A stretch of DNA of 64,000 bases from Macrolepiota albuminosa (taxonomy: Eukaryota; Basidiomycota; Agaricomycetes; Agaricales; Agaricaceae), in assembly GCA_027475525.1 (NCBI GenBank), contig JAMWFC010000055.1:248001-312000 (forward strand), written 5' to 3'. The notes under the pieces were generated by a model. The model worked only from the letters and a program-made list of their open reading frames with translations. It had not been told where the DNA came from and searched no databases. Position 1 is the stretch's first letter. Every line of letters begins with the position of its first letter. Below, piece after piece: positions 13,268 through 24,298 of this stretch. Both the position numbers and the translations under genes were made by a program.

Positions 13268-13714
13268 TTACAATCATCCTATCTTACCGCCTTTTTTATT
13301 GCTAAGTTATTCTTGCCAAGTTTTGATTTGGCTTTCGTGTGTTCTTCATGTGTACGTTACTTCTTGTATGGATTTACCTTTGTTTTAGGATGTACGTTGT
13401 ACTCTCTGGATTGAGAGTATTGCCATTACACATTTGAAGGAGTTTGACAGTTCTACCCTTCGCTATTTCAGCAAGCAAATCGTTTATACACAAGTCTCAA
13501 AAACGATATTGTTTATGTGATCTTGTTGATGTACTTCATCGTTTAGTTCACTTGAAATTTTTAGACTGTGCGGACATTCTGAATTTTCTCCGCACTGTGG
13601 ATGGGCTCTAGGGTATGTAGGCACGTGACAAGTAGAGATTATAATTACAGATTATCAATTGTGACCCAACTAGATAATAGTCCGTGGATCTATTAGTCCA
13701 TGCTTGATTCTTAG
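13268..13714. other. Intergenic, phosphatase 3' flank and SKI3 promoter
   Basis: AT-rich, with no coding potential and no RNA gene recognised. It holds the 3' end of the phosphatase transcript and the promoter of SKI3, both on the plus strand. Confidence 0.5.
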
Positions 13715-16700
13715 ATGTCGTTCGTGAAGAGTAAGTTGAAGGCTGCACGGGAAGCCCTGGGCAAGAAAGATTATGAAGCTGCTCAGAATGCTGCTCTACA
13801 AGTTTTGGACTATGAAACAGATAACTATAATGCGTTCGTATTCTAGTTCTCGTTACGCTTAAATTGCTTTACATCTGCTATAGCATTGTTTTCCTTGCCC
13901 TGTCTCTTTTGGAGCTCGGAGAACATGAAAAAAGCGAGCAAGTAAATTTCAATGTTGCTATGCTGGTATTCGTGAATCCTGATATATTGTTGTTCAGGCG
14001 TATCGTCGAGCTATCGGAATCAATTCTGAAAATCCGCTAGCTTGGCAGGTCAGTTTTCCTTTGAATACTCGGTTAACACCGTCCATGATTCCACTCTCTA
14101 GGGGCTCTTGAAATACTATGAGCGAAGGGAGGATTGGAACAAGTATGCAGACATTGTTTCACACCTGATAGAACTGTATAGGACACTGTGAGTACAGTGA
14201 TTTTCGTGTCATTTTTAGGGTTGCTAATACTGATGAGATTCAAGAGGAGATGCAGTCAAATGCGCAGAATCATGGCAGAAGCTCCTCGATGTGAGGCGCG
14301 AAAGAGGGACACGGTTGCAGGTGTGCATCATGGTTAACGCTTTCTCTTCTGTCTTACCTGTATCAAGGTTATCGAAGCCATGTCCCTTCTCCTTCCACAA
14401 TCTCCAGTTTATGATGCGTTGTCCAGCCTCCCTGCACCAGATCTGACCAGCCCTACAAAGACTTCCACGTTGGCTGCCCAAACGGTTATCCATCATTCTC
14501 TCCCTCATATCGAAGAAGTTGTAGGTCTCATTGAGAGGGAAGAGGAAGATACTGTGAAGAAAGAGGTTGAAAAACGCAGGACACGTCTCGGAGCACCTAG
14601 TCTAGAAGTTTTGAAAGATGAGGTTGTAAGAGAAGTATTGGGTCGTTCCAGGGTGTGTCTTTCTCTCTGCCTGAGGTACTAATAATTTATTCTCTATACA
14701 GTTGCCTTCACTTTATGGAGAAATACTCAATCATCTTAACACGTCTGATGATTTACGTCGCTCAATAGATGCTAAAATGCTGCGCCATACACAACGACAC
14801 CTGTACGCGATACCAGATACATCAGATTTTTGTCAAGAAAAGTCCAAGGTTTTGGCACGACTTGATGAGCTAATCAAAGGAGTGATCATCTTGCGGATTC
14901 CTGACGAGCTGGCTTGGACGATGTATCTGGAAAGTACGGATTGTGAGACTATTGGTCAGTATCAGACCTTCAATGATCCTTTCCCGCTTGTTCAACCGAT
15001 CCACAGCTGAATATGATCGTGAGATTGTTAAGCAATTCGTTGAGATTTTTCCATCGTCACCTGTATCAGCGTCCTTGAAGGGGTACTTTAGCTATATGAA
15101 TATTTCACTGTTTGATGTCGATGATAATGCCGAAGATGTACTACTTTCGAAGCCAGAAGAGGAAGACCCATTTGACATGATCCTGGTAAGTCAAATGACT
15201 TTGGACTTGTCTGCTCTTACCACAGGACCGATTACAGAACGCATTTGCATCAATTCCAAATTCTAACGTTGCCACTCGAGTCCTCTCGGAACTCTATGTT
15301 ACTGAATTGAACTATCAAAATGCCATTAAGGCAGCTGAAAGTGGTTTGGAGCTACTAAACAGATATGAAAAAAGTACTGGTCGTAAGCTACCGAGGTGCG
15401 GTTGCGAATGATATGAATTTTTTTATTTTTTGGTTGACCATTTTTCAAGGGTCAGAATAGGCTACAAAGTGACATTAGCTACATCACTGGTCCATCTATT
15501 CCCACCTAAACATCATAAACGTGCCTTACGCATCATCGATGATGTCCTTCAACAGTCGGCGGACAATGTGCAATGTTTAATGGGCCGTGCTTTCATTTTG
15601 GAGAAAGCCAGCAAATGGGAGGAAGCTATTACCCTCTTTGCGAGGGTAGACGAACTGCTACCTGATGATCTGTCCATTGGTGTTCGTGCGCGGGAGGAAA
15701 ACGCTTGGTGTCGCTGTCAAATCGGCGATGTAGTTGAAGGTTTAGCCATCCTTCAGAGCATAGTGCCTATCCTTCAGAACATAGGCGATTCTGCTGCTGG
15801 AGACGCCGCTCGGTGCTTATGGCGAATTGGAAAATGCTATTGGCATATGAATGGCGAGCCCTTTCTTATGTTTTTAACTGCATTCCATTGATTTTGTATC
15901 GGTTTACAGGCGACCAACGGGAGGAGGGATACCGCCATTTCATTCTATCTCTCAAGTCCAACTCCAGCTATGCGCCTGCCTTCACATCCATTGGGATTTA
16001 TTATGCAGAATATGCGTTCCCGCTAGATCCCAATCGTGCCTCCAAGTGCTTCCAAAAGGCATTTGAGTTGGACCCTAGAGAAGCTGAAGCTGCACGGCGT
16101 TTGGCTGAAGGGTTTGCGGAAGAGCGCGAATGGGACCTTGTCGAAGTTGTCGCCCGCCGGACAATTGAGGGCGAAGGGGGAATGGATGCAGGTATAAGAG
16201 GAGCTAATGCCGTCGCATCAGTACGATACCTGCCAACAAACGCATGGGCCTGGAAGGCTCTCGGCGCCGTCGAGCTTGTGAGTCGGATCTGTGAACACTC
16301 GAACCACTCACCTGACTCAATCTATGTGCTCCTAGCATCGTCGAAATTATCCGCCTGCCATAGAAGCTTTCCAGATTGCACTCAGAGCGGAGCCAGAGGA
16401 TGCAATATCTTGGCTCAGGCTAGGTGAGTGTTACAGCAAGTCTGGAAAGCACGTTGCAGCCGTAAAAGCGCTGGAGAAGGCACAAAAGTTGCACCCGGAA
16501 GATTGGGTTTGCTCCTATCTCATTGCCGACGTAAAGCGACAGATGGGAAATTATTGTGACGCCATTAGTATCTTTGAGTCAATTTTAAATACACGGCCGA
16601 CAGATGCAGGTGTACTGGTATCACTGGGCCAAGCGTACCTGGACCAAGGTCGTTTGGAATTGTCTGAGGGATTTCAAACGAGGGCAGAACAATCTTTGTC

Positions 16701-18862
16701 GACCTGCATTTCGGTGAGTCTGAAAGCAATTGAAGTGAGTGCAGGCTTCCGGGGCGTCGTGTGGAAGACTATCGGCGACGCCATTTTTGAACTCTCTGCA
16801 CGGTCGACATACACGGAAGAAGAGACAGTACGCAACATTTTGAAAGATGTTGTTGCCCTATTACCCCTTGTGAATGATCGCCTATCAGCCTTTCTTGTGC
16901 CAACTGTGATTTCGGAAGACACCCCGTTGACTGGGCTAAAGGTTCTTGAGGTTGCACTCGCAGCATACAGTTATAGAACATCTCTTGGCCAGTCGGAGTT
17001 GACAACAACCACCGGAAGCGCTTGGTTCGATCTTGGAATAGCGCTACATGCGTGGGTCGTCAAGTCCTCCGGGCCACCGACCGCCCAGGGGAAAATAATA
17101 TCTTTCTTGAGCCAAGCTCTTCGAGAAGACCCCGGGAACAGCCTATACTGGATGGGGTTGGGAGATGCATACTTTCTCTCGAACGCTAAGAGCGCCCAAC
17201 ACGCATACATCAAGGCAATTGAATTGGATTCAAAGGTATATTCGATGTTTCGTAATATCACGGTCACTTATCAGCGGTGTAGAATGTTGCAGCATGGACT
17301 AGCCTCGGCTTATTGTACTTGCATCATAACGACACTGATTTGGCGAATGAAGCTCTTTATCGTGCTCAAACGCTTGATCCAGACTATGCTGTTGCTTGGA
17401 TTGGTCAAGCGCTTGTTGCGACAAGAAATGGTCACAAGGTAGAAGCCGCCGCCATGTTTGAGCATGCCATTGGATTAACCCCTAATGTCGTGAGTCGTTA
17501 ATCTGAGACTTGGATTTACATTTTACAAACTCTTATCTTGTTTTGAAGCCCGAGGGTGACTTGGAGTATTCATCTCAGTCCTTCCGCAGGTACCGGACCT
17601 TGGGCCATGATGCCGATTGGTCTGCGTATACACTTCTTCCGGCATTCTTCGCGCTGGATCGATATTGTGGTCGCCGACCGGACGACGCCACAGGGCTTCA
17701 TTTGTATGCACTGGTTTGTGAAAGCCTGGGACAGTTTGAAACTGCGGCAAATCAATTGATGCGCACTATCGCGATCTTAGAGGCCGCATACGAGGTCTCG
17801 GAAGACCCTATCGTGGAACGGCAATTTACCATTGCAAACTCAAATCTCGCACGCATTCGTCTAGCATTGCGGGACTTTGAGGGTGCAACACAATCCTTTG
17901 AGAGCGCGTTGGGGTTGTTGCCGGAAGACGACAAGCCGGAGACAAAGGTATTGCGCGTACAGGCGCATTTCGGATGTGGGATTGCCAGCTTCTTGCAGGG
18001 TGATCTCGGGGCTGCTATGGCGAATTTCGAAGCAGCCTTGGAAAATGCAAGGGACGACAAGACCCTGCGGGGCCAAGTCACCGTATTACTGGCACAAGCG
18101 ATGTGGGCAACCCAGAACACCGAGTTCAAAGAAAGTTCCAAAGTGCGGTTGCTTGAATGGTATGTGATCGAAGGCACGCTTACAGTTATTTTTTCATGTA
18201 TGCTGATAGATCTTCCCCCGCATTTACAGCATTGCGTCGGATCCGGAGAACCTGACGGCAATCAATACCCTTGCGGGGATGGGTGTGCTCACGGATGACG
18301 AGAGCTTGGTCGATGCTGCACTATCAGAACTCCGGCAATCAATACCCTTGCGGGGATGGGTGTGCTCACGGATGACGAGAGCTTGGTCGATGCTGCACTA
18401 TCAGAACTCTAGCACTACCGCTAGAACAGCGTTATGAGCGAGACCCAGGACGCAATGTCGATTATATTCTAACGCAGTATCACCTCGGTCAGGTACGTGA
18501 TCCTTTCCATGATGCGGGAAGCAGCCGGTGACTGTTCGAAGCAGCAGGACGCCAAGAAAGCCGTTTCGGTTATGCAAAATGCACTCTTTGTGGAACCATC
18601 AAGGTTTGAAGCCCGTGCTTCACTGGCAACGCTGATGCTCCAGGAAAGAAAGCCGGAATCTGCTCTTGCTTTGTTGTCTGGATCAAAGGAGGCGGGTATC
18701 GAAAACCAAGCGACGTTGTTGCGCTTACGGGCAGTTGCACTTTCGCGGGACCATACAGAAGTCGCCATGCGTGAAATTCAGCGGGCCGTAATGCTTGCAC
18801 CATCCGATATCAAATGTTGGCAGACATTTGCGTTGGTGAGGTCATGTCAACATTGCTCATAA
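13715..18862 (+). CDS. SKI3: SKI3 (superkiller 3), TPR scaffold of the Ski complex
   Basis: Cytoplasmic tetratricopeptide protein that scaffolds SKI2 and SKI8 and feeds mRNA to the exosome for 3'-5' decay. It starts with MSFVKSKLKAAREALGKKDY at 13715 and has many short introns. TPR units are visible throughout: NAALQVLDYETDNYNAFV, EKSEQAYRRAIGINSENPLA, ALRIIDDVLQQSADNVQCLM, ASKCFQKAFELDPREAEAAR, GDAYFLSNAKSAQHAYIKAI, ALYRAQTLDPDYAVAWIGQA and QDAKKAVSVMQNALFVEPSR. The last exon ends VRSCQHCS at 18862. Length (roughly 1,400 residues after splicing) and repeat layout fit fungal SKI3. An exact 77-bp duplication (18256-18409) followed by one missing base breaks the frame after LVDAALSEL; beyond it the frame is again good (ALPLEQRYERDPG). 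I infer assembly error, not a pseudogene. Confidence 0.87.
18256..18409. repeat. Exact 77-bp tandem duplication in SKI3
   Basis: Copies at 18256-18332 and 18333-18409 are identical. Removing one copy and allowing for one missing base directly after 18409 restores the SKI3 reading frame from SEL into ALPLEQRYE. Same period and same one-base loss as at 9077 and 21453. Confidence 0.95.
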
Positions 18863-18924
18863 TACATGACAAGAGATGTGCATGATTGATAATTATAAGC
18901 TTATGCATACATAGTAATCCTCCT

Positions 18925-20204
18925 TTATAATCTATTGATCATCAAATGTAACCGGCGCGTCTCAGTCATAGAGTCCCCGACAGACTCTAGCCACCATCGA
19001 AGACGCGATCGCATGGCTTTGGGTGTCAGACCCTGAGTGATGCTACCAACGGAAATGAGACGGTGGGCGTATTTGGAAGTAGAGGATTGCTTACATGCCA
19101 CGCTCACCAAGAGCCTCTTCGAGCTCCTTGGGAGACAAGTGATCTAAGAGTTGATCTTGAATGAGCAGCTGGTCGTCCTGGGCGATAAATTTAAGATGAT
19201 TATGGATGCGTCGTATCCGTAATAGATCAATTCCAACAGTGGATATGCGGAGGATTCTGCAAGTCCGTTGAGAGATACGATAGGAGTATGGTGGATGTCA
19301 TGACGTACCCACAAACAGCGAACGAAGCGCCAGCCGATTTCATAGCGGTCAATGGAATATGACCTGGAGGTGACTCTGCCTGCTTGAGGAGGTCGAAAAT
19401 TTGGCGATGTTCGAGGGCAAATGCGGTGGCCTTGTCGCCGCGTTTTGCGTCAATCCTCTCGCGTTGGGAGGGCAAGATACATGTGGATGGGAGCATGAAT
19501 GGAGCGTAGATGGCGATGAGAGGGATGATCTCCTCGAGGAGCAAGGCGATGAAGAGGAATGGCACGACTCTGGGGATGGAACATGAGAAAGTAAGGATAC
19601 TATGTTGGGCGGGACGTACTTGTTTATGTCCGACTTTTGTGTACGAATGAGTCTGAACTCGGAGCGCGTGAGAGGACTGCCACCGGATTCGATACGTGCA
19701 CGGATTAAATTGATCTCTTTACGGCGTGTAAAGATGAGTTTGGTACCCCGATAATAAAATTTCTAAACGCAGGTTGGTGGGAGATTTTGTTGGGAGAAAA
19801 AAAAAGAGACGCACGGCGATCTCTATGGCTTTGTGAAGAGTACTCTTGAACCAGTTGGCGCCTTCTGGCGGGGGTTTGAGTACACCATGTGCCTCGGCGG
19901 CCTCTATGTCGTGTCTGGCTGCAGCCTTGACATCACGTAGAGAGGGCGTCGAGTCGGAAGCACCTGCATGGGTTGGTAGAGAAACAGAGGCCTTGAGAGG
20001 AACGTGTGTGGCAGAGACGGTGGAAGCCCTTGAGGGCTTTATCGGGGCGGGCCTAAGGTCGACCTTGTGCTTTGGGGGGGCCGGGGCTGAAGGGGGAGTG
20101 GAGGGACGGGGCTTTGGGACTGGAACGGGAGTGGAGAGAAAACGAAAAAGTTGACGAGAAGTCACTGAGCGCGCCGACGACCAGGACGGTGGCACATGTA
20201 ACAT
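18925..20204 (-). CDS. LETM1-domain mitochondrial inner-membrane protein
   Basis: Minus-strand gene with several introns. The N-terminus (MLHVPPSWSSARSVTSRQLF) is rich in Arg, Ser and hydroxylated residues without acids, as in a mitochondrial targeting sequence, and is followed by a Pro-rich linker. The core reads KFYYRGTKLIFTRRKEIN, GGSPLTRSEFRLIRTQKSDI, then the hydrophobic helix VPFLFIALLLEEIIPLIAIY and APFMLPSTCILPSQRERI. These are signature stretches of the LETM1/Mdm38 ribosome-binding domain. Downstream are LLIQDQLLDHLSPKELEEAL and LTPKAMRSRLRWWLESVGDS, also typical of the family. LETM1 proteins act in mitochondrial K+/H+ exchange and in coupling ribosomes to membrane insertion. Which paralogue this is cannot be told. 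The start at 20204 is divergent from the gene on the plus strand. Confidence 0.85.
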
Positions 20205-20244
20205 GGAGAAACGAACAAACCAATTTTTTGTCCGTCACGCGTTA

Positions 20245-20398
20245 CAGCCCGTCACCCTCAATGTGTCCCTCCAACAGAAACGATCTTGCTCGCCTCGTCG
20301 CCGATGCAAACGACCTCGACCCAGCCCGTCACCCTCAATGTGTCCCTCCAACAGAAACGATCTTGCTCGCCTCGTCGCCGATGCAAACGACCTCGACC
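20245..20398. repeat. Exact 77-bp tandem duplication in the divergent promoter
   Basis: Copies at 20245-20321 and 20322-20398 are identical. They lie just upstream of LETM1 (minus) and before the first convincing codons of the next plus-strand gene, which obscures that gene's 5' end. Confidence 0.93.
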
Positions 20399-20437
20399 AT
20401 GCGTCTGCAGCTGCCATCGCGTCAACGGCCCTCATGA

Positions 20438-20973
20438 TTGGCGAAATCAATCCTTTGTCAACGACTCATCCCTCGATCTAGCTTTGATCCAGCCTGTCTC
20501 ATCCTCTATCCGCCGTCGCGTGCGTCGCGTCCTGCAGAGCCTGTTCAGCAGTACCTACGGCAGGTTGCGCGTGCAGCTCAAGCCGATGCAGAAAACATGG
20601 CATGTTCAAGTATCTTGGCACAGGGGAGCGAGAGCGATGATACTGGCGATGTCGCGCTGTGGCTCGGCAGCGAAGACCATGCAAGCCCTGAGTTGGTGCT
20701 CGGGACACTCGGCCTGTCTGATTGGGCTGCCAGTGGCGAGGTGAGTCTGTGAGTCGTGCATGGTGGCTGCGGCCAATGCTACTCTAGGTTGCGATCAGCA
20801 CCTTTGTAGCGCCGGTTGGATCGAAGGTAGAAAGGCTCTTGGTGGAGATGGAGGACACGTTCAGCTTCAGAGTGCGGGCGGCGATGACGGGCGGGGTTGT
20901 TTTGTTCTTTCTCATTGGACGCGTGTCTGGTGCTGGATGGGCTGGACTTGCAGGCATTGGTACCTGGTCATGA
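20438..20973 (+). CDS. Small single-helix membrane protein, family not recognised
   Basis: Not assigned to a family. The supported part consists of exon 20438-20740, a 47-nt GT-AG intron and exon 20788-20973, all in phase. It encodes a Pro/Ala-rich, acidic N-terminal part (PAEPVQQYLRQVARAAQADA, ALWLGSEDHASPELVLGTLG) and then a basic-flanked hydrophobic segment, TGGVVLFFLIGRVSGAGWAG, probably one transmembrane helix, with a short tail GLAGIGTWS. The true start is uncertain: the first codon given is not ATG, an in-frame stop lies directly upstream, and the 77-bp duplication at 20245-20398 disturbs the region. An upstream reading MCPSNRNDLARLVADANDLD may belong to it but is in another phase. It runs into MED27 with only about 75 bp between them. 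Confidence 0.45.
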
Positions 20974-21047
20974 CCGGCCCGGACAGTCACGTGAACCTGT
21001 TTACCATTTAATTTTTTTTTCTTTGTTGTACCACTATACTATTCTAC

Positions 21048-22105
21048 ATGGAGGACAAAGTAGCGTCGCTTGAAGCACAGATCCAGCTGCTATCGGACCT
21101 GCACAGCCGGGTGCAAACACTGCGTCACATTCCCGTGCTTCTGCTCAGGCCGTCGATGGCTAGTGCATTGACAGGCCAGGGCTTGCGGCCAGAGTTTGGG
21201 CAGGTGAAGGAGGTAGGGGACATGATACGTGCGGAGCATGTACAAGAGGCGCTCCGGGCGGCACGAGATAGCCTGGACAAAGATGCAAGTGATCTGAACC
21301 CCAACATGCGAAGAGAGAATCGGAAACGAGAGTGAGTCTCTGAAACGTGCTAGACGGATGTGGCTAAAACCGGGAGTGCGGACAGACGGGCCCCCTCGCC
21401 AGAAACCCCACAGCCATATGTGGTGGAAGAGAAGAAGGGGACGAGGATGTTATTCCCGGAGGATGACTCGCGGCTGGAATTCGAGGGTCTTGCCGGATAT
21501 ATCCGGGAATTCAATCGCACACACGAATCTTCCCGGAGGATGACTCGCGGCTGGAATTCGAGGGTCTTGCCGGATATATCCGGGAATTCAATCGCACACA
21601 CGAATCAGGCTGCATCTGTGGAGACGGACGCGTGGGGACGGCGGCGCGGCGCGGGTGCTCCGGTTCACGTGCCCAGACGTCCTGACGGCGTACATGGCGC
21701 TGGGCGGGTCCGACCGCGTTGTCGTCGAGAGTGTGGCGGCGTTTGGCCCGCGCGAACAGGTGAGCCCAGCGGGAAATCCGGGCTTGGCTGAGATTCATCC
21801 CGATATAGAAGTCGCCACATTCGGAATCTGCCTTTGGGGTGTATCGCCAATTGTCGCAGGAGATCGCCAGCATGCTCGAGTCACGTGGGGCAGTGGCGGT
21901 GCAGTCGGTTGTGGTGAGTTTGGTCCGCGCGTCATGGGCGTTGCTGAGTCGCACACAGAGCCTGCTGGGCGCCTACGAGACGCTCTTTGTCGAGCGATGC
22001 ACCAGCTGCGAGCGTGTGCTCTCGGCAGAGGGTCATGTGCCCCCGGTCGTGCGGGTGTGGGGCGACGGGAAATGGACCGCCAGACATGCAGGATGCAGAA
22101 TTTGA
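21048..22105 (+). CDS. MED27: Mediator complex subunit 27-like
   Basis: Probable tail/upper-module subunit of the RNA polymerase II Mediator complex in the nucleus. Three exons, 21048-21331, 21386-21759 and 21809-22105, with introns of 54 and 49 nt. It starts MEDKVASLEAQIQLLSDLHS with a predicted coiled coil, then HVQEALRAARDSLDKDA. The C-terminal exon holds YRQLSQEIASML and LVRASWALLSRTQSLLGAYE, then a Cys/His-rich end: CTSCERVLSAEGHVPPV followed by W..RHAGC. That terminal CxxC...HxxC arrangement is what I associate with Med27; the rest of the family is poorly conserved, so this is a moderate call. Exon 2 carries an exact 77-bp duplication (21453-21606). Removing one copy and restoring one base joins GYIREFNRTHES to ARVLRFTCPDVLTAYM in phase. 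Confidence 0.68.
21453..21606. repeat. Exact 77-bp tandem duplication in MED27
   Basis: Copies at 21453-21529 and 21530-21606 are identical. Upstream codons run in one phase and downstream codons (RVLRFTCPDVL) in the phase expected if one copy is removed and one base is missing directly after 21606. Confidence 0.95.
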
Positions 22106-22237
22106 AATGGAGCCTGGGACCCCGGACACTGGGGCGGAGCGGAGCACGAGGCTACTCAACGCCGGCTCGAACCCGATTTGGACATTCCTGCTTTGTTTGC
22201 ACTTTATAAATATTCGACGTCGTCGTCTGGTCCAGCG

Positions 22238-24004
22238 ATGTCTTCTGACCACAACCACGACTATCCTTCTCCTATTCCCCCCGTCGTCGCCAACAGCGAC
22301 CACGCCCCTCCAGACACCGTCCACACCGCCGACCTCCTCCCCACCCTGCCCTCCCCCTCCAACGTCGTCATTTCTCCCACAGGCATCATCAACGTCCTCG
22401 GCTACACGCCCTCTGAGGGCGAGCCGGGCACCCCCATCTCCGTCCGCATCCACTTCCACCCCGATTTCTCAGAGGAGATCTATGTCCGTCTCGTCATTGG
22501 CCGCAAGCCTGTCCCCACCTCTGTCCGCGAGATCCACGACGCTCCCTATGGTCGCTGGCAGCTCGATGCAGTCGCCCCGTCCTTTGACGCTTCCTCCTCT
22601 GCCTCTCCAAAGCTCCTTCTTTCCGTCCAGGCCCTCAACAAGGACAACGCCATTCTTGATACTGCCACCTTTGGCGAGTTTTCCTATTGGGCGCCTGGTT
22701 TGTTGTCTCCTCTCCCTCTCCGTCCTCTCCCGCTACACAAGTCTTTGAGAGTAGATCCCTCCGTCTCCCGTGATCTCCCAACCAAGAAGCCCAAGCTTCA
22801 CATCGAGACCTCTCTTCGTCGCCCCTCTTCCTCTGCCATTTCTCGCAGGCGCGGCGCCTCTCATCTCCCCACTCCATCCCCTACCTCTCCTAATAGACAC
22901 CGTCCGTCCTCGGCTTCCAAGACCGAGGTCCATCTTCACCGTCGTTCCAAGTTGGAGTCTGTCATGCGTCTCAAGGGCTCAAAGGCCGATTCTCATATTC
23001 AGACCCCTCTTCTCCAGCTCGTCACTCCTCTTTCCACTATTTGCGAACACTGGTCTTCTGCAGAAAACGCCTGCGGCCGTCGCCTCGTCCGTTTCAGCAA
23101 GGTCCAGGACGGTCGTCGTCTTGTCGTCTCTTGTGAACCCATCACTCCAGACGAGTACCGCGAGTCTGACAGCGTCATTTCCTGCATTTATCGCGAAGAG
23201 TCCAGGACTTGCTACGTCACTTCGGTCGACATCATCTTTCTTTTGGAGCGCTTGACCAACAGTGATTTTCCCGTCGAGGAAAAGAACCGTATCAGGCGCA
23301 ATTTAGAGGGTCTTCGTCCTACTACCGTATCCAAGCACAAACACGGCTTTGAAGACTTTTTCCAGCGTATTATGGAGTTTCCTGACCCCAAACCGAGAAA
23401 TATCGAAAAGGATTTGAAGGTTTTCGAGTGGTCCTTGCTTGACCAAGCTTTGGAAAAGATCCTTTCGAAATATGTTTGTAGTGTTCCAGTTTCCTCCCAT
23501 CCCTTACTTGCTCACTTGTCTTTTTTGTAGACTATCGACACGTCGACGTTGCCTGTCGATGAACCCGAATCGGCGTCGTCGGCGGAACCCTCTCCCTCTA
23601 CTGCTGGATCGGAGGATGCCGAATACGAGCTCTTCCATTCTCATATCAAGATGGAAGGCGAGCCGTACATTGTCGAGCCAGCCCTTTCGACACCTCTTCA
23701 CGACGAGTTCTCCTATCTCAACCCGTCTGATGGTGGCTCAGGATCTCTGTGTTCCCCTCTTGACGGGCCTCCTTCAGCTTCTTATCAGCTCTACAACCCA
23801 GAGGCTATTCACTCGGAGGCGAGTGGTTCGGGTACAAATCACTGGGGCGATTACAACAAGGGGGTTGATTCAATAGCTCTTGATCACTACACTTATGAAG
23901 TTACCAATAACAATCCCGTCATTAGCTACCCGGATGTGGACTTTGCTGCTCCCTACGAAACCTTTGCTTACCACAATACTGTAGAATCTGGGCCCTGGTC
24001 GTGA
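22238..24004 (+). CDS. Medusa (MedA)-like developmental regulator, DUF7082
   Basis: Two exons, 22238-23473 and 23531-24004, with a 57-nt intron, both phase 0, giving 569 residues. The N-terminal part contains VLGYTPSEGEPGTPISVRIH and EEIYVRLVIGRKPVPTSVRE, a beta-rich fold. A Ser/Pro/Arg-rich linker follows. The conserved domain is SDSVISCIYREESRTCYVTS, then LLERLTNSDFPVEEKNRIRR, NLEGLRPTTVSK and FPDPKPRNIEKDLKVFEW, as in Medusa proteins. The tail is acidic and Ser-rich (possible activation region). Medusa regulates conidiophore or sporulation development and adherence in ascomycetes; its role in basidiomycetes is not settled. Start chosen at the first ATG after a TATAAA-like motif at 22204. 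Confidence 0.8.
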
Positions 24005-24298
24005 CCGATCAGTTTTTTTTCTCTGATCTTTTTCTCTCTCTCATCTTTGGGGTATTTCACCTTTGTACAAGCATTCCCACGGACATTTTTCCATGTACAC
24101 GTCTCTTTATCGGTTCACCCTGTAACAGTAGCTTCTATCCATCATCGTCATCATTCTTCGTTTGCAGAATTTTTATCAACGGAAAACGACCCTTGCACTC
24201 TGATTGCTATTAATTTATCATACAAAAGAACTTTATAACATTACGAAAGCTGACTCCGATCAAACAATTCAAGAAAAATTAGATTGAACATGAAAGAA

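Noticed and set aside
20072..20437. Open frames on the plus strand antisense to the LETM1 N-terminal exon
   Set aside because: Overlap a well-supported minus-strand exon, have unnatural composition and run into the 77-bp duplication.
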